Positions 1 through 7,181 of a stretch of DNA of 64,000 bases are shown piece after piece. The notes under the pieces were generated by a model. The model was not told the DNA's origin. It saw only the letters and a program-made list of their open reading frames with translations, and made no database searches. The stretch's first letter is position 1. Each line of letters begins with the position of its first letter. The translations under genes were made by a program, and so were the position numbers. The DNA lies in the NCBI GenBank assembly GCA_947383835.1, contig CANDEV010000001.1, positions 242,364 through 306,363 of the forward strand, written 5' to 3'. The DNA is from an uncultured Clostridia bacterium (GTDB lineage: Bacteria; Bacillota; Clostridia; Oscillospirales; Ruminococcaceae).

Positions 1-491
1 GCATTGTTTGAGATAACGGCGGGCTTTCCCTTGAATTTATAATCTATTGTAACGGCAGGAACAGTGCTGTTAAGAAGCTCTGCAATACTGTCGTCCTCAA
101 AATCGTCAACACAGACAACAACTGCCCCGTCAACATTTCTGCATACGCAGTGTTCGTAATATGTCATTTTATTATCGCCAATTCTATGACTGATAAAAGT
201 AATATCATAACCGTTAGCCTCGGCCTCGTTCTTGAAACCGTTCAGAACCGCCGCAAAGTGACTGTGAGTAAGACCGCTTTGGGCACGTTCCGCAAAAAGG
301 ACGCCGAGATTGTATGTACGATTCGTTTTAAGCGCTCTTGCCTGCGAATTGGGCAGATAGCCCATTTTCTTGGCAGTCTCCCGAATCATGGCTTTTGTAG
401 ACTCGCTGACATCCTTATGGTTATTCAGCGCCTTGCTGACCGTGGCAATTGAAACACCGCAGGCAGAAGCTATGTCCTTTATTGAAACCAT
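1..491 (-). CDS. LacI family transcriptional regulator (3' end beyond window)
   Basis: Reading the minus strand from ATG at 491 gives MVSIKDIASACGVSIATVSK, the classic LacI/GalR helix-turn-helix, followed by the hinge region (about residues 48-60, with SQARALKTNRT) and the start of the periplasmic-binding-protein-like effector domain. About 163 codons are present and the frame is open to base 1, so the C-terminal part lies outside. A GGGAG ribosome site precedes the ATG. Members of this family bind a short palindrome with a central CG and respond to a sugar or nucleoside. The effector cannot be told from this part. A strong promoter (566-594) and a candidate AAACGTTT operator (541-548) suggest autoregulation. 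Confidence 0.93.
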   Translation of the reverse strand, partial: MVSIKDIASACGVSIATVSKALNNHKDVSESTKAMIRETAKKMGYLPNSQARALKTNRTYNLGVLFAERAQSGLTHSHFAAVLNGFKNEAEANGYDITFISHRIGDNKMTYYEHCVCRNVDGAVVVCVDDFEDDSIAELLNSTVPAVTIDYKFKGKPAVISNN

Positions 492-540
492 AACAATTCT
501 CCCGCTAAAAAAGTTTCAGCTAAACATCCGGAATACCTTT

Positions 541-548
541 AAACGTTT
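541..548. promoter_or_regulatory. candidate LacI-type operator
   Basis: AAACGTTT is a perfect 8-bp palindrome with the central CG typical of LacI-family operators. It lies just downstream of the -10 box of the regulator's own promoter, where a bound repressor would block transcription. That it is an operator is inferred from position and symmetry. Confidence 0.4.
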
Positions 549-565
549 TCGCCGTTCGTTACTTA

Positions 566-594
566 AATATACAACTGTTTTTCAATTCTGTCAA
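566..594 (-). promoter_or_regulatory. promoter of the LacI-type gene
   Basis: On the minus strand TTGACA (589-594) and TATATT (566-571) are separated by exactly 17 bases, a near-consensus housekeeping promoter about 75 bases upstream of the ATG. Confidence 0.8.
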
Positions 595-621
595 TGGTTT
601 TCGCAAATTACGGGTGAAAAA

Positions 622-665
622 TAGTCTTTTTGCATAACATACCCTAAAATTTTTAGTCTTTTTGC
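622..665. repeat. 12-bp direct repeat upstream of the LacI-type promoter
   Basis: TAGTCTTTTTGC occurs twice, at 622-633 and 654-665, 32 bases apart (about three helical turns), upstream of the -35 box of the regulator gene and in the gap after trpS. It could be a pair of protein-binding sites or chance in AT-rich DNA. Nothing else was recognised in the 492-780 gap apart from the promoter and operator listed. Confidence 0.4.
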
Positions 666-780
666 CCAATTAAATCTGACTAAAATATGAACGAAAAGCC
701 ACAATTTCCCACCTATACGTCAAATTACTACAAACCTTTCGTCTTTTCATATGTTTTTTTGTTTATTGTGCAAAAATTTC

Positions 781-1785
781 CTATTTTACGTCAACAAAGC
801 CCACTTTATGGTAAGCCTTTGAGACCACTCTTCCGCTTATAGAAAGTGCAGCCTTTGCACCGTTTGTGTAACATTCTTTCAGATACGCCTTGTCAGCCAT
901 AAGCCGCGCAAACTCCTCCCTGACAGGCTTTAACCAGTCAGCAACTGTCTCGCCGACAGCAAGCTTGAAGTCACCGTAGCCCTTGCCTTCAAACTCCCTT
1001 TCAATAGCGGCATTGTCCTTGCCCGTCGCGCAGGAATATATCGTCATAAGGTTGCTGACGCCGGGTTTATCCTCTCCATAGCGCACCTCCGCGCCGCTGT
1101 CTGTGACAGCTCTTTTGAACTTGCGGATTATAACGTCGGGTTCGTCCAAAATAAGTATGCAGGCGTTGGGATTTTCGTCAGATTTCGACATCTTTTTCGT
1201 TGGCTCCTGGAGGGACATGACCTTTGCCCCAGTCTCGGAGATAAACGGCTCGGGTACGGTGAAAAACTCGCCGTACTTGCCATTGAAACGCTGTGCAATA
1301 TTCCGCGCAAGCTCAACGTGCTGCTTCTGATCCACTCCGACAGGCACAAGATCGGCGTTGTACGCCAAAATATCCGCAGCCATGAGCACAGGATATGTGA
1401 ACAGTCCTGCGTTTATGTCGTCCGGGTGCTTGGCAGATTTATCCTTAAACTGGGTCATTCTGGTAAGCTCACCGTACTGGGTCGAACACGCCAATATCCA
1501 GTTCAGCTCCGCATGAGTACCCGCATGGCTCTGGATAAACGCCACCGAACGTTCGGGGTCGATACCGCAGGCAAGCAGAAGCGCATAGGATTCAAGCGTC
1601 CTTTTACGGAGCTGCGCGGGGTCTTGAAATACTGTGATCGCGTGCATATCCACGATCGAGTATATGCAGTTATATTCGTCCTGAAGCTTTCCCCAGCGTG
1701 AGACCGCTCCGATATAATTGCCCAAGGTAAACGTACCCGTAGGCTGTATCCCGCTGAAGATCACCTTTTTGTCTTTGTCGAACAT
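781..1785 (-). CDS. trpS: tryptophan--tRNA ligase
   Basis: This 334-residue class Ic aminoacyl-tRNA synthetase charges tRNA-Trp with tryptophan in the cytoplasm. The nucleotide-binding HIGH-equivalent is TLGN at residues 20-23, in the Bacillus-like context SGIQPTGTFTLGNY, and KMSKS is at 198-202. Length matches the family (about 330). The frame is open further upstream, but the ATG at 1785 has AGGAGG nine bases before it, so the extra N-terminal residues are rejected. It follows the aminotransferase gene by 54 bases and is probably co-transcribed with it. No T-box leader fits in that gap, so any tryptophan control would have to act elsewhere. Confidence 0.97.
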   Translation of the reverse strand: MFDKDKKVIFSGIQPTGTFTLGNYIGAVSRWGKLQDEYNCIYSIVDMHAITVFQDPAQLRKRTLESYALLLACGIDPERSVAFIQSHAGTHAELNWILACSTQYGELTRMTQFKDKSAKHPDDINAGLFTYPVLMAADILAYNADLVPVGVDQKQHVELARNIAQRFNGKYGEFFTVPEPFISETGAKVMSLQEPTKKMSKSDENPNACILILDEPDVIIRKFKRAVTDSGAEVRYGEDKPGVSNLMTIYSCATGKDNAAIEREFEGKGYGDFKLAVGETVADWLKPVREEFARLMADKAYLKECYTNGAKAALSISGRVVSKAYHKVGFVDVK

Positions 1786-1839
1786 AAAATAATTCCTCCT
1801 GAATAAAAATTCATAATAAGTTTTCAAAGAATTTACAAA

Positions 1840-3030
1840 TCAATCAAACAGTGTTTTGGATAATTCCCCCAATATTTCGCAGCCTCTTACAAGCTGCTCG
1901 TCGGTTGGAGTGGAAAAATTCATTCTGAAGCAGCTTACAGGATCGTCCTCATGAACGGTAAAGGCGTTTCCCGGCACTACCGCCACCTTTGCTTCAACAG
2001 CCTTTTTGCAGAACTCGGTCATGCTGCATTCCTGCGGCAGAGTTGCCCAAATAAACAGTCCGCCTTGAGGACGGGTAACGGTGATCTTGTCTGAAAAATT
2101 CCTGTCGATCTCCGAAAGCATAAGTCCGCACTTTTTGCGGTAAATTTCGCGGATTTTTTTCAAATGCTGCTCAAAATTGTAATTATTTACAAATTCATCA
2201 GCTATCATCTGCGCAAGGATATTTGTGTGAACGTCCGCCACCTGTTTGCAGACCACGATTTTTTGCGCCGCCTCTTTCGGCGCGGAAACAAAGCCCACGC
2301 GTATACCGGGTGCGAGAACCTTTGAAAAGCTGCCGCAATAGATCACTCTGCCGTCTGTATCAAGAGACTTTACAGAGGGTATATTTTCTCCCTCGAAGCG
2401 AATTTCGCCGTATGGGTTGTCCTCCAATATCATGACGTTGTATTTTTTTGCCAGCTCATAGACCGTCTTTCGCCGCTCATATGACATACAGTTCCCCGTA
2501 GGGTTCTGAAAATTCGGTATAAGGTAGATAATTTTTGTGTTTTTGTTAGCTTTGAGAGCATCCTCAAGCTTTTCTGCGTTTATTCCCTCGCTGTCCATTT
2601 CAACGCCCACAAGGTTGACGTTATAGGACTTGAACGAATTGATACTTCCGATAAATGACGGCGACTCGCAGATAAGCGTGTCCCCCTCGTTGAGGAATAT
2701 CTTGCAGGACAGCTCGTTGCCCTGCTGACCGCCCGAGGTGATTATCACGTCGTCGATATCTGGATCATAGCAATTCTGCGCGCCGAGACGCTTTTTAAGG
2801 GTCTCCCGCAAAGGCGTGTACCCCTCTGTAATGCTGTACTGCAAGGCAGCCACAGGGTTTTCGGTAAGTATTTTCCGAGTTATCTCCTCCACAGTCTCAA
2901 CAGGGAAAGCTTCGGGAGCAGGGTTTCCCGCCGCAAACGAAATAACGTCGGGGAACGCCGTAAATTTAAGTATTTCACGGATCGCGGAGGCTTTCAGCCC
3001 CGTGACCTTGTTTGAAAATGAATATTCCAT
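1840..3030 (-). CDS. PLP-dependent aminotransferase, 2-aminoadipate/aromatic (MocR-like fold I) type
   Basis: This 396-residue class I/II aminotransferase resembles the LysN/ARO8-type enzymes that transaminate aromatic, branched-chain or 2-aminoadipate substrates. Visible fold-type-I features are the NPTG motif (176-179), D204 and Y207 (cofactor ring and phosphate contacts) and the PLP lysine K237 in SFSK followed by PGIRVGF. It lacks the N-terminal GntR domain of MocR regulators. The ATG has a CGGAGG site. It is the first gene of an operon with trpS, which may hint at aromatic amino acid metabolism, but substrate specificity cannot be read from sequence. Confidence 0.9.
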   Translation of the reverse strand: MEYSFSNKVTGLKASAIREILKFTAFPDVISFAAGNPAPEAFPVETVEEITRKILTENPVAALQYSITEGYTPLRETLKKRLGAQNCYDPDIDDVIITSGGQQGNELSCKIFLNEGDTLICESPSFIGSINSFKSYNVNLVGVEMDSEGINAEKLEDALKANKNTKIIYLIPNFQNPTGNCMSYERRKTVYELAKKYNVMILEDNPYGEIRFEGENIPSVKSLDTDGRVIYCGSFSKVLAPGIRVGFVSAPKEAAQKIVVCKQVADVHTNILAQMIADEFVNNYNFEQHLKKIREIYRKKCGLMLSEIDRNFSDKITVTRPQGGLFIWATLPQECSMTEFCKKAVEAKVAVVPGNAFTVHEDDPVSCFRMNFSTPTDEQLVRGCEILGELSKTLFD

Positions 3031-3066
3031 AAAATTCCTCCGATATAGTTTCCAAATCTATTTCAT

Positions 3067-3095
3067 ATTATAGCACATTTTTTTCTTTCTGGCAA
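3067..3095 (-). promoter_or_regulatory. promoter of the aminotransferase-trpS operon
   Basis: Minus-strand TTGCCA (3090-3095) and TATAAT (3067-3072) with a 17-base spacer, 37 bases before the aminotransferase ATG. Confidence 0.75.
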
Positions 3096-3132
3096 CATAA
3101 AATTTATAAAAAAAAGAAAGGCAGGAAAAATT

Positions 3133-4788
3133 TTGAAAAAACAAGGTTTTTTACTAAGCTCGGCAATACTGATATTTTCCGCAGTACTGGCGAAGCTGGC
3201 GGGAGCGCTGTTCCGAATACCTCTGGCAAATATGCTGGGCGGCACGGGCATGGGTTATTTTTCAAGCGCTTACGGCATTTTTATGACGGTTTACGCCGTA
3301 TCGGTAACCGGTCTCCCTGCCGCCGTTGCTAAGCTTACGGCTGAAAATTCCGCTCTTGAAAGATACGGCAATCTCCGCAGGGTCAAGTCCTCGGCTCTTT
3401 TATTTTTTTCTCTGACGGGACTTGCCTTTACTGCGGCAATGCTGCTTTTGGCGTACCCTTTCTGCGTTTATGTCAGCGGCAGTCCCGAGACTGTTCCGTC
3501 GGTGCTGGCGATCGCGCCCTCTGTCCTTTTCGGCTGCATGACCTCTGTGTACCGCGGTTACTACGAGGGGTTGCGGAATATGTTCCCCACCGCCGTTTCC
3601 CAGATTTTAGAGGGTATCGTCAAGCTTTGCGCGGGACTTGCCCTGTGCATTTGGGTACTTAAAAATCCCGATACTGTTCGGCACATCTGCACATTTTTCA
3701 ATTGTTCCGTTACAGCTATTGCCGCAGCAGCCGCTGTTTTCGGCATTTCAATTTCTTCGGCTGCGGGTACTTTTTATCTTATCCTGCGTGACAAGCTTAA
3801 GGGGGACGGGCTTTCTGATGAGGAAATCATTTCCACAAGCAATCCCAATCATACCGACAGCAGAAAAACGATCGTTGCCGCTTTGCTTAAAACCGCCGTT
3901 CCTATCGCTTTGGGGGCGTTGGTAACAAATCTTACTTCTCTTATCGACCTTGTTACTATCATGCGCTCGCTTCGGTCGGCTGCGGAAAAAGCCCCCGAAT
4001 TTTTTTCAAGGCTTTCGGCAAACGTCCCTGCCTCAGAGCTTCCAAACTTTCTTTTCGGCAGCTTTACGGGACTTGCCGTTACGGTTTTCAACTTAGTGCC
4101 GTCCTTTACAAATATGTTCGGCAAAGGCATTCTCCCTGCGCTTTCCGAGTCCTTTGCGGCAGGAGACAAATTACGGGTAAAGCTTTCCGCGGAAAATGCC
4201 TTTTTCGTTACAGCTTTGCTTTCCTTTCCCTCAGCGGCGGGGATTTCCGTGCTTTCGGGAGAAATTTTGCGGACATTGTTCCCCACAAAACCTGTTGAAA
4301 CAGCAGCCTGCACCGCTTCTCTTACAATTCTTGGGATTGCTGTTGCATTTCTATGTATATCCTCAACGGCATTTGCAATTCTTCAAGCTGCGGGACGACC
4401 CGATCTGCCCGTTAAGCTGATGATACCCGGCGTATTGGTAAAATTTGTCGGCAACATATTGTTAGTACCGCTACCCGAACTTAATATTTCCGGTGCAGCC
4501 ATTTCCACTCTGCTTTGCTATGTTGTAATATGTGTACCCGCTGTGTCAATGGCGACTAAGTGTACAAAAATGGATAAATCATACATAAAAGGAGTTTTTT
4601 TGAAGATAATATACTGTTCGGCAATGTGCGGCGGAGGTGCATTATTGGCAAAAAATTCATTTTCTCAAGCCTTTGACGGCATAATCTTGTTATTTATTTC
4701 CATAATTTCAGGTGTAATTTTTTACATAATAAGTACGATTTTATTGGGCATAATTACAAAAAGTACGTTAAAATCGCTGATTTCCTAA
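3133..4788 (+). CDS. spoVB: SpoVB-like polysaccharide/lipid flippase (MOP superfamily)
   Basis: This 551-residue polytopic membrane protein opens with a KQGFLLSSAILIFSAV-type first helix and AGALFRIPLANMLG, the signature start of the SpoVB/YabM group of the MOP flippase superfamily. About 12-14 hydrophobic segments are visible. Relatives move lipid-linked peptidoglycan or polysaccharide precursors across the membrane, and SpoVB acts in spore cortex synthesis. Start is TTG at 3133, preceded by an AGGCAGG site. The order spoVB-mazG-(hup)-rqcP matches yabM-yabN-yabO of Bacillus, which strengthens the call over a general Wzx flippase. A role in sporulation itself is inferred. Confidence 0.85.
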   Translation: MKKQGFLLSSAILIFSAVLAKLAGALFRIPLANMLGGTGMGYFSSAYGIFMTVYAVSVTGLPAAVAKLTAENSALERYGNLRRVKSSALLFFSLTGLAFTAAMLLLAYPFCVYVSGSPETVPSVLAIAPSVLFGCMTSVYRGYYEGLRNMFPTAVSQILEGIVKLCAGLALCIWVLKNPDTVRHICTFFNCSVTAIAAAAAVFGISISSAAGTFYLILRDKLKGDGLSDEEIISTSNPNHTDSRKTIVAALLKTAVPIALGALVTNLTSLIDLVTIMRSLRSAAEKAPEFFSRLSANVPASELPNFLFGSFTGLAVTVFNLVPSFTNMFGKGILPALSESFAAGDKLRVKLSAENAFFVTALLSFPSAAGISVLSGEILRTLFPTKPVETAACTASLTILGIAVAFLCISSTAFAILQAAGRPDLPVKLMIPGVLVKFVGNILLVPLPELNISGAAISTLLCYVVICVPAVSMATKCTKMDKSYIKGVFLKIIYCSAMCGGGALLAKNSFSQAFDGIILLFISIISGVIFYIISTILLGIITKSTLKSLIS

Positions 4789-4805
4789 AAATTTTGAAAA
4801 AACCC

Positions 4806-4834
4806 TTGAAATTATTTGATTTATAGGTTAATAT
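4806..4834 (+). promoter_or_regulatory. promoter of mazG
   Basis: TTGAAA (4806-4811) and TAATAT (4829-4834) with a 17-base spacer, about 57 bases upstream of the mazG start. It suggests mazG-hup can be transcribed separately from spoVB. Confidence 0.6.
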
Positions 4835-4891
4835 ATTAAGGTAGCGTTTTTTCAGCGGTCTTTCCTATATAGGAATATTTCGGAGGTTTTT

Positions 4892-5683
4892 ATGGATTTT
4901 ACTTTCAAAAACAGATACGATATCAACGATATGCTTGAAATTATGCGTATCCTGCGCTCCGAAAACGGCTGCCCATGGGACAGAGAGCAGACCCACAAAT
5001 CTATCCGCAAGGATTTTTTGGAAGAGGTCTACGAGGCTGTGGAGGCTATCGACCTTGAAGATACCGCTCTGCTGCGGGAAGAATTGGGCGACGTGCTGCT
5101 GCAGGTGGTTTTCCACTCAAGAATTGAGGAGGAGAAGGAAAGTTTTGATTTCGGCGATGTTGTAAACGAGGTGTGCCAAAAGCTGGTTATACGTCATCCC
5201 CACGTTTTCGGTAACGTTACCGCCGAGACAAGCGACGAGGTGCTGAAAAACTGGAACAATATCAAGCAGGAAACCAAGGGACAGGAGACATACTCCGAGA
5301 CCTTGGAAAGCGTATGTACTGCTTTGCCTGCGTTAATGCGTGCACAGAAAATCGGGCAGCGCGCCAAAAGGGCAGGCATGGATTTCGCAAACGTGAACGA
5401 TGTGCTGCAATGCCTTGAAAGCGAAATTGCCGAGCTTAAAGCGGCTGTAAACGATGGAAATTCAGACTGTATCAAGGAGGAGCTTGGCGACGTGCTGTTC
5501 TCATGCACAAATCTTGCAAGGCACCTTGACTGTGACGCGGAGGAAGCGTTGACAATGTCGGCAGTAAAATTCACCAAACGGTTCAAAGCTGCCGAGGAAA
5601 TGATCAGATGCGACGGGATCGACATGAGATCCCTGAACATAGACGAGCTTGACGCCTATTGGCAGAAAGCAAAAACAAAATAA
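4892..5683 (+). CDS. mazG: nucleoside triphosphate pyrophosphohydrolase MazG
   Basis: 263 residues with two all-alpha MazG domains. The enzyme hydrolyses NTPs/dNTPs to NMP and pyrophosphate and cleans damaged nucleotides. The N-terminal copy shows the metal-binding pattern E45xxE48...E64xxD67 (EEVYEAVEA, EELGDVLL). The C-terminal copy repeats it (SEIAELKAA, EELGDVLF). The CPWDREQTH segment near residue 27 is typical of the family. The start has a CGGAGG site six bases upstream. The second gene of the conserved yabM-yabN-yabO-like block. The Bacillus homologue carries an extra N-terminal methylase domain that is absent here. Confidence 0.96.
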   Translation: MDFTFKNRYDINDMLEIMRILRSENGCPWDREQTHKSIRKDFLEEVYEAVEAIDLEDTALLREELGDVLLQVVFHSRIEEEKESFDFGDVVNEVCQKLVIRHPHVFGNVTAETSDEVLKNWNNIKQETKGQETYSETLESVCTALPALMRAQKIGQRAKRAGMDFANVNDVLQCLESEIAELKAAVNDGNSDCIKEELGDVLFSCTNLARHLDCDAEEALTMSAVKFTKRFKAAEEMIRCDGIDMRSLNIDELDAYWQKAKTK

Positions 5684-5730
5684 AAAATGGGGATTTTTAA
5701 TTACCCATTAAAATTATGGAGGTAGTCAAA

Positions 5731-6009
5731 ATGACAAAGGCAGAATTAATCACAGCAATCTCAGATAACAGCGGTCTCACAAAGAAGGATGCGGAGAAGG
5801 CTCTCAATGCTGTAACAACTTCTATCCAGGACGCACTTATCAACGGCGACAAGGTTCAGATCGTAGGATTCGGTACATTTGAAGTACGTGAGAGAAGCGC
5901 AAGAGAAGCTATCAACCCCAGAACTAAGGAAAAGACAAAGGTTCCCGCAAAGAAAGTTCCTGCTTTCAAAGCCGGCAAGTCTCTCAAGGACGCTGTTGAC
6001 GCTAAGTAA
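5731..6009 (+). CDS. hup: HU family DNA-binding protein
   Basis: This 92-residue histone-like protein bends and compacts DNA as a dimer. MTKAELITAISDNSGLTKKD at the N-terminus and the GFGTFEVRERSAR...NPRT beta-arm region are diagnostic. The start is the ATG at 5731, with GGAGGT seven bases upstream, rather than an in-frame ATG at 5716 that would overlap that site. It sits between mazG and rqcP and ends at a strong terminator. Codon usage is biased (lysine AAG, clean C-ending codons), consistent with high expression. Confidence 0.98.
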   Translation: MTKAELITAISDNSGLTKKDAEKALNAVTTSIQDALINGDKVQIVGFGTFEVRERSAREAINPRTKEKTKVPAKKVPAFKAGKSLKDAVDAK

Positions 6010-6023
6010 TTAGTATAGAATTT

Positions 6024-6063
6024 TCGGACGGAACGGATTTTGCCGCTTCCGTCCGATTTTTTT
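6024..6063 (+). terminator. rho-independent terminator after hup
   Basis: A 10-bp perfect stem, TCGGACGGAA paired with TTCCGTCCGA, closes a 13-base loop and is followed by seven T residues. Confidence 0.92.
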
Positions 6064-6088
6064 GGAAATTTTTGAAAGGGTGAAATTT

Positions 6089-6334
6089 ATGCGTCTTGAC
6101 AAATATTTGAAAATAACACGCCTTATCAAGCGGCGCACCGTTGCAAACGAAGCCTGCGACGCGGGTAAAGTTTCGGTAAACGGTACTGTGGCAAGAGCCT
6201 CCTACGACGTCAAGGTCGGGGACGTTATCGAAATAAATCTCGGCACAAAGCCCCTTAAAGTTAAGGTTTTGAACGTCACGGAGTACGCCACAAAGGAAAA
6301 CGCGGCTGATAACTACACCGTTTTAGACGGCTGA
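6089..6334 (+). CDS. rqcP: S4-domain RNA-binding protein RqcP
   Basis: This 81-residue protein is a single S4 domain (MRLDKYLKITRLIKRRTVA). It closely resembles YabO/RqcP, which binds the obstructed 50S subunit with RqcH and tRNA and helps add C-terminal alanine tails to stalled nascent chains in ribosome quality control. Length (81 versus 86 in Bacillus), the VSVNG segment and the C-terminal YTVLDG ending agree. The start at 6089 has a GAAAGGG site. The earlier ATG at 6062 lies in the terminator tail and is rejected. Gene order next to mazG supports RqcP over heat-shock Hsp15. RqcH is not in this window. Confidence 0.92.
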   Translation: MRLDKYLKITRLIKRRTVANEACDAGKVSVNGTVARASYDVKVGDVIEINLGTKPLKVKVLNVTEYATKENAADNYTVLDG

Positions 6335-6430
6335 GCGGGAAAGCCACCGCGGACAGTTTCTACCCCCAAAATGCACAAATTTATCAACCTCCCTTTCAAT
6401 GGAGAGGGAGTGTTATAATCGGAGGTAAAT

Positions 6431-6601
6431 ATGGGTCCTTACGAATATATTGTGGAAAAAATTGACGGTGACTATGCGGTGCTCCGCCGCACAGATATTA
6501 CTGCCGACGATACAGTTTTAGTTGCGCGCGCCCTGCTTCCCGAGGAGACGGACGAGGGTACACGGCTTCTGTGGGAAAATTTGGAGTATTCGATAATATA
6601 A
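6431..6601 (+). CDS. DUF3006-like small protein
   Basis: A 56-residue ORF with a perfect GGAGG site. The sequence EKIDGDYAVLRR, a valine/leucine strand and ALLPEETDEGT follow the pattern of DUF3006 proteins: a short beta-barrel with IDRxEGDxAVL, then LPxxxxEGDxL. The function of that family is unknown. A neighbour of rqcP with a weak hairpin in the 96-base gap between them. It ends inside a strong bidirectional terminator. Easily missed because of its size. Family assignment is from motif memory and not from a search. Confidence 0.7.
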   Translation: MGPYEYIVEKIDGDYAVLRRTDITADDTVLVARALLPEETDEGTRLLWENLEYSII

Positions 6602-6640
6602 AAAACTCCCCAAAAGGCTGAGCCTTTTGGGGAGCTTTTC
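6601..6640. terminator. bidirectional terminator between convergent genes
   Basis: A 13-bp perfect stem, CTCCCCAAAAGGC with GCCTTTTGGGGAG around a TGA loop, flanked by A-rich and T-rich runs. It serves the DUF3006 gene on plus and the zinc-ribbon gene on minus. Confidence 0.9.
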
Positions 6641-6652
6641 CATTTTTGAAAA

Positions 6653-7105
6653 TTATTCCTCGTTGTTATCCGGAGCTTCATTTATCTCCTCAAGTACCTC
6701 GATAACTTCCTCCTCCGAGGGAGTTTCCTCATCAACGGGAGGTTCGGGCTTTTCAAGCTTTGCGCCGCACTTGCCGCAGAAGGTATCCTCAAATGGGCAC
6801 TCCGCGCCGCAGTCCTGACACTTTACCATGCCCTTGATAGCCAATATCTGACTTTTCATGTCGGCAATTGTTTCCAACGAAGCGGTAATAGAGTTTACAG
6901 TTTCTGCCACTTCGTCGGCAGGGTTATCCTTGTAAGTATCGTAGTAATACTTTCCAAGAATTGTATAATTGTCGCTGACAGAATGCTCGGACGAGATGAT
7001 TTTTGCATTGAACTTAGCAACGCTGCTTACCTGCTTTGTCTTTTCACCGACGGTTTTACCCGTTTCGGAAATTGTGTCGCCGATCTTTTTAAAAATATCG
7101 CTCAT
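6653..7105 (-). CDS. zinc-ribbon protein with N-terminal helical region
   Basis: A 150-residue soluble protein. Residues 1-95 are predicted amphipathic helix (many K/E/T/S, DTISETGKTVGEKTKQ). Residues 95-118 form a zinc ribbon with paired CxxC knuckles (CQDCGAECPFEDTFCGKCG), and the last 30 residues are strongly acidic. Proteins of this layout are common in Clostridia and uncharacterised. Some are linked to membrane-associated or chaperone-like complexes. Start has AGGAGG at good spacing and a consensus promoter. Monocistronic between two terminating elements. No function is claimed. Confidence 0.8.
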   Translation of the reverse strand: MSDIFKKIGDTISETGKTVGEKTKQVSSVAKFNAKIISSEHSVSDNYTILGKYYYDTYKDNPADEVAETVNSITASLETIADMKSQILAIKGMVKCQDCGAECPFEDTFCGKCGAKLEKPEPPVDEETPSEEEVIEVLEEINEAPDNNEE

Positions 7106-7152
7106 AAATTATTCCTCCTATAAAAAATTGTAGGTTTTTGCTTGACAATAAT

Positions 7153-7181
7153 ATTATACTACATATAATATTAAATGTCAA
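7153..7181 (-). promoter_or_regulatory. consensus promoter of the zinc-ribbon gene
   Basis: Perfect minus-strand TTGACA (7176-7181), 17 bases, TATAAT (7153-7158), 48 bases before the ATG. The site overlaps the stop codon of the upstream phosphorylase gene. Confidence 0.88.

Noticed and set aside
1786..1839. T-box leader for trpS
   Set aside because: Only 54 bases separate trpS from the upstream stop codon, and the operon promoter leader is also short. No T-box sequence is seen.
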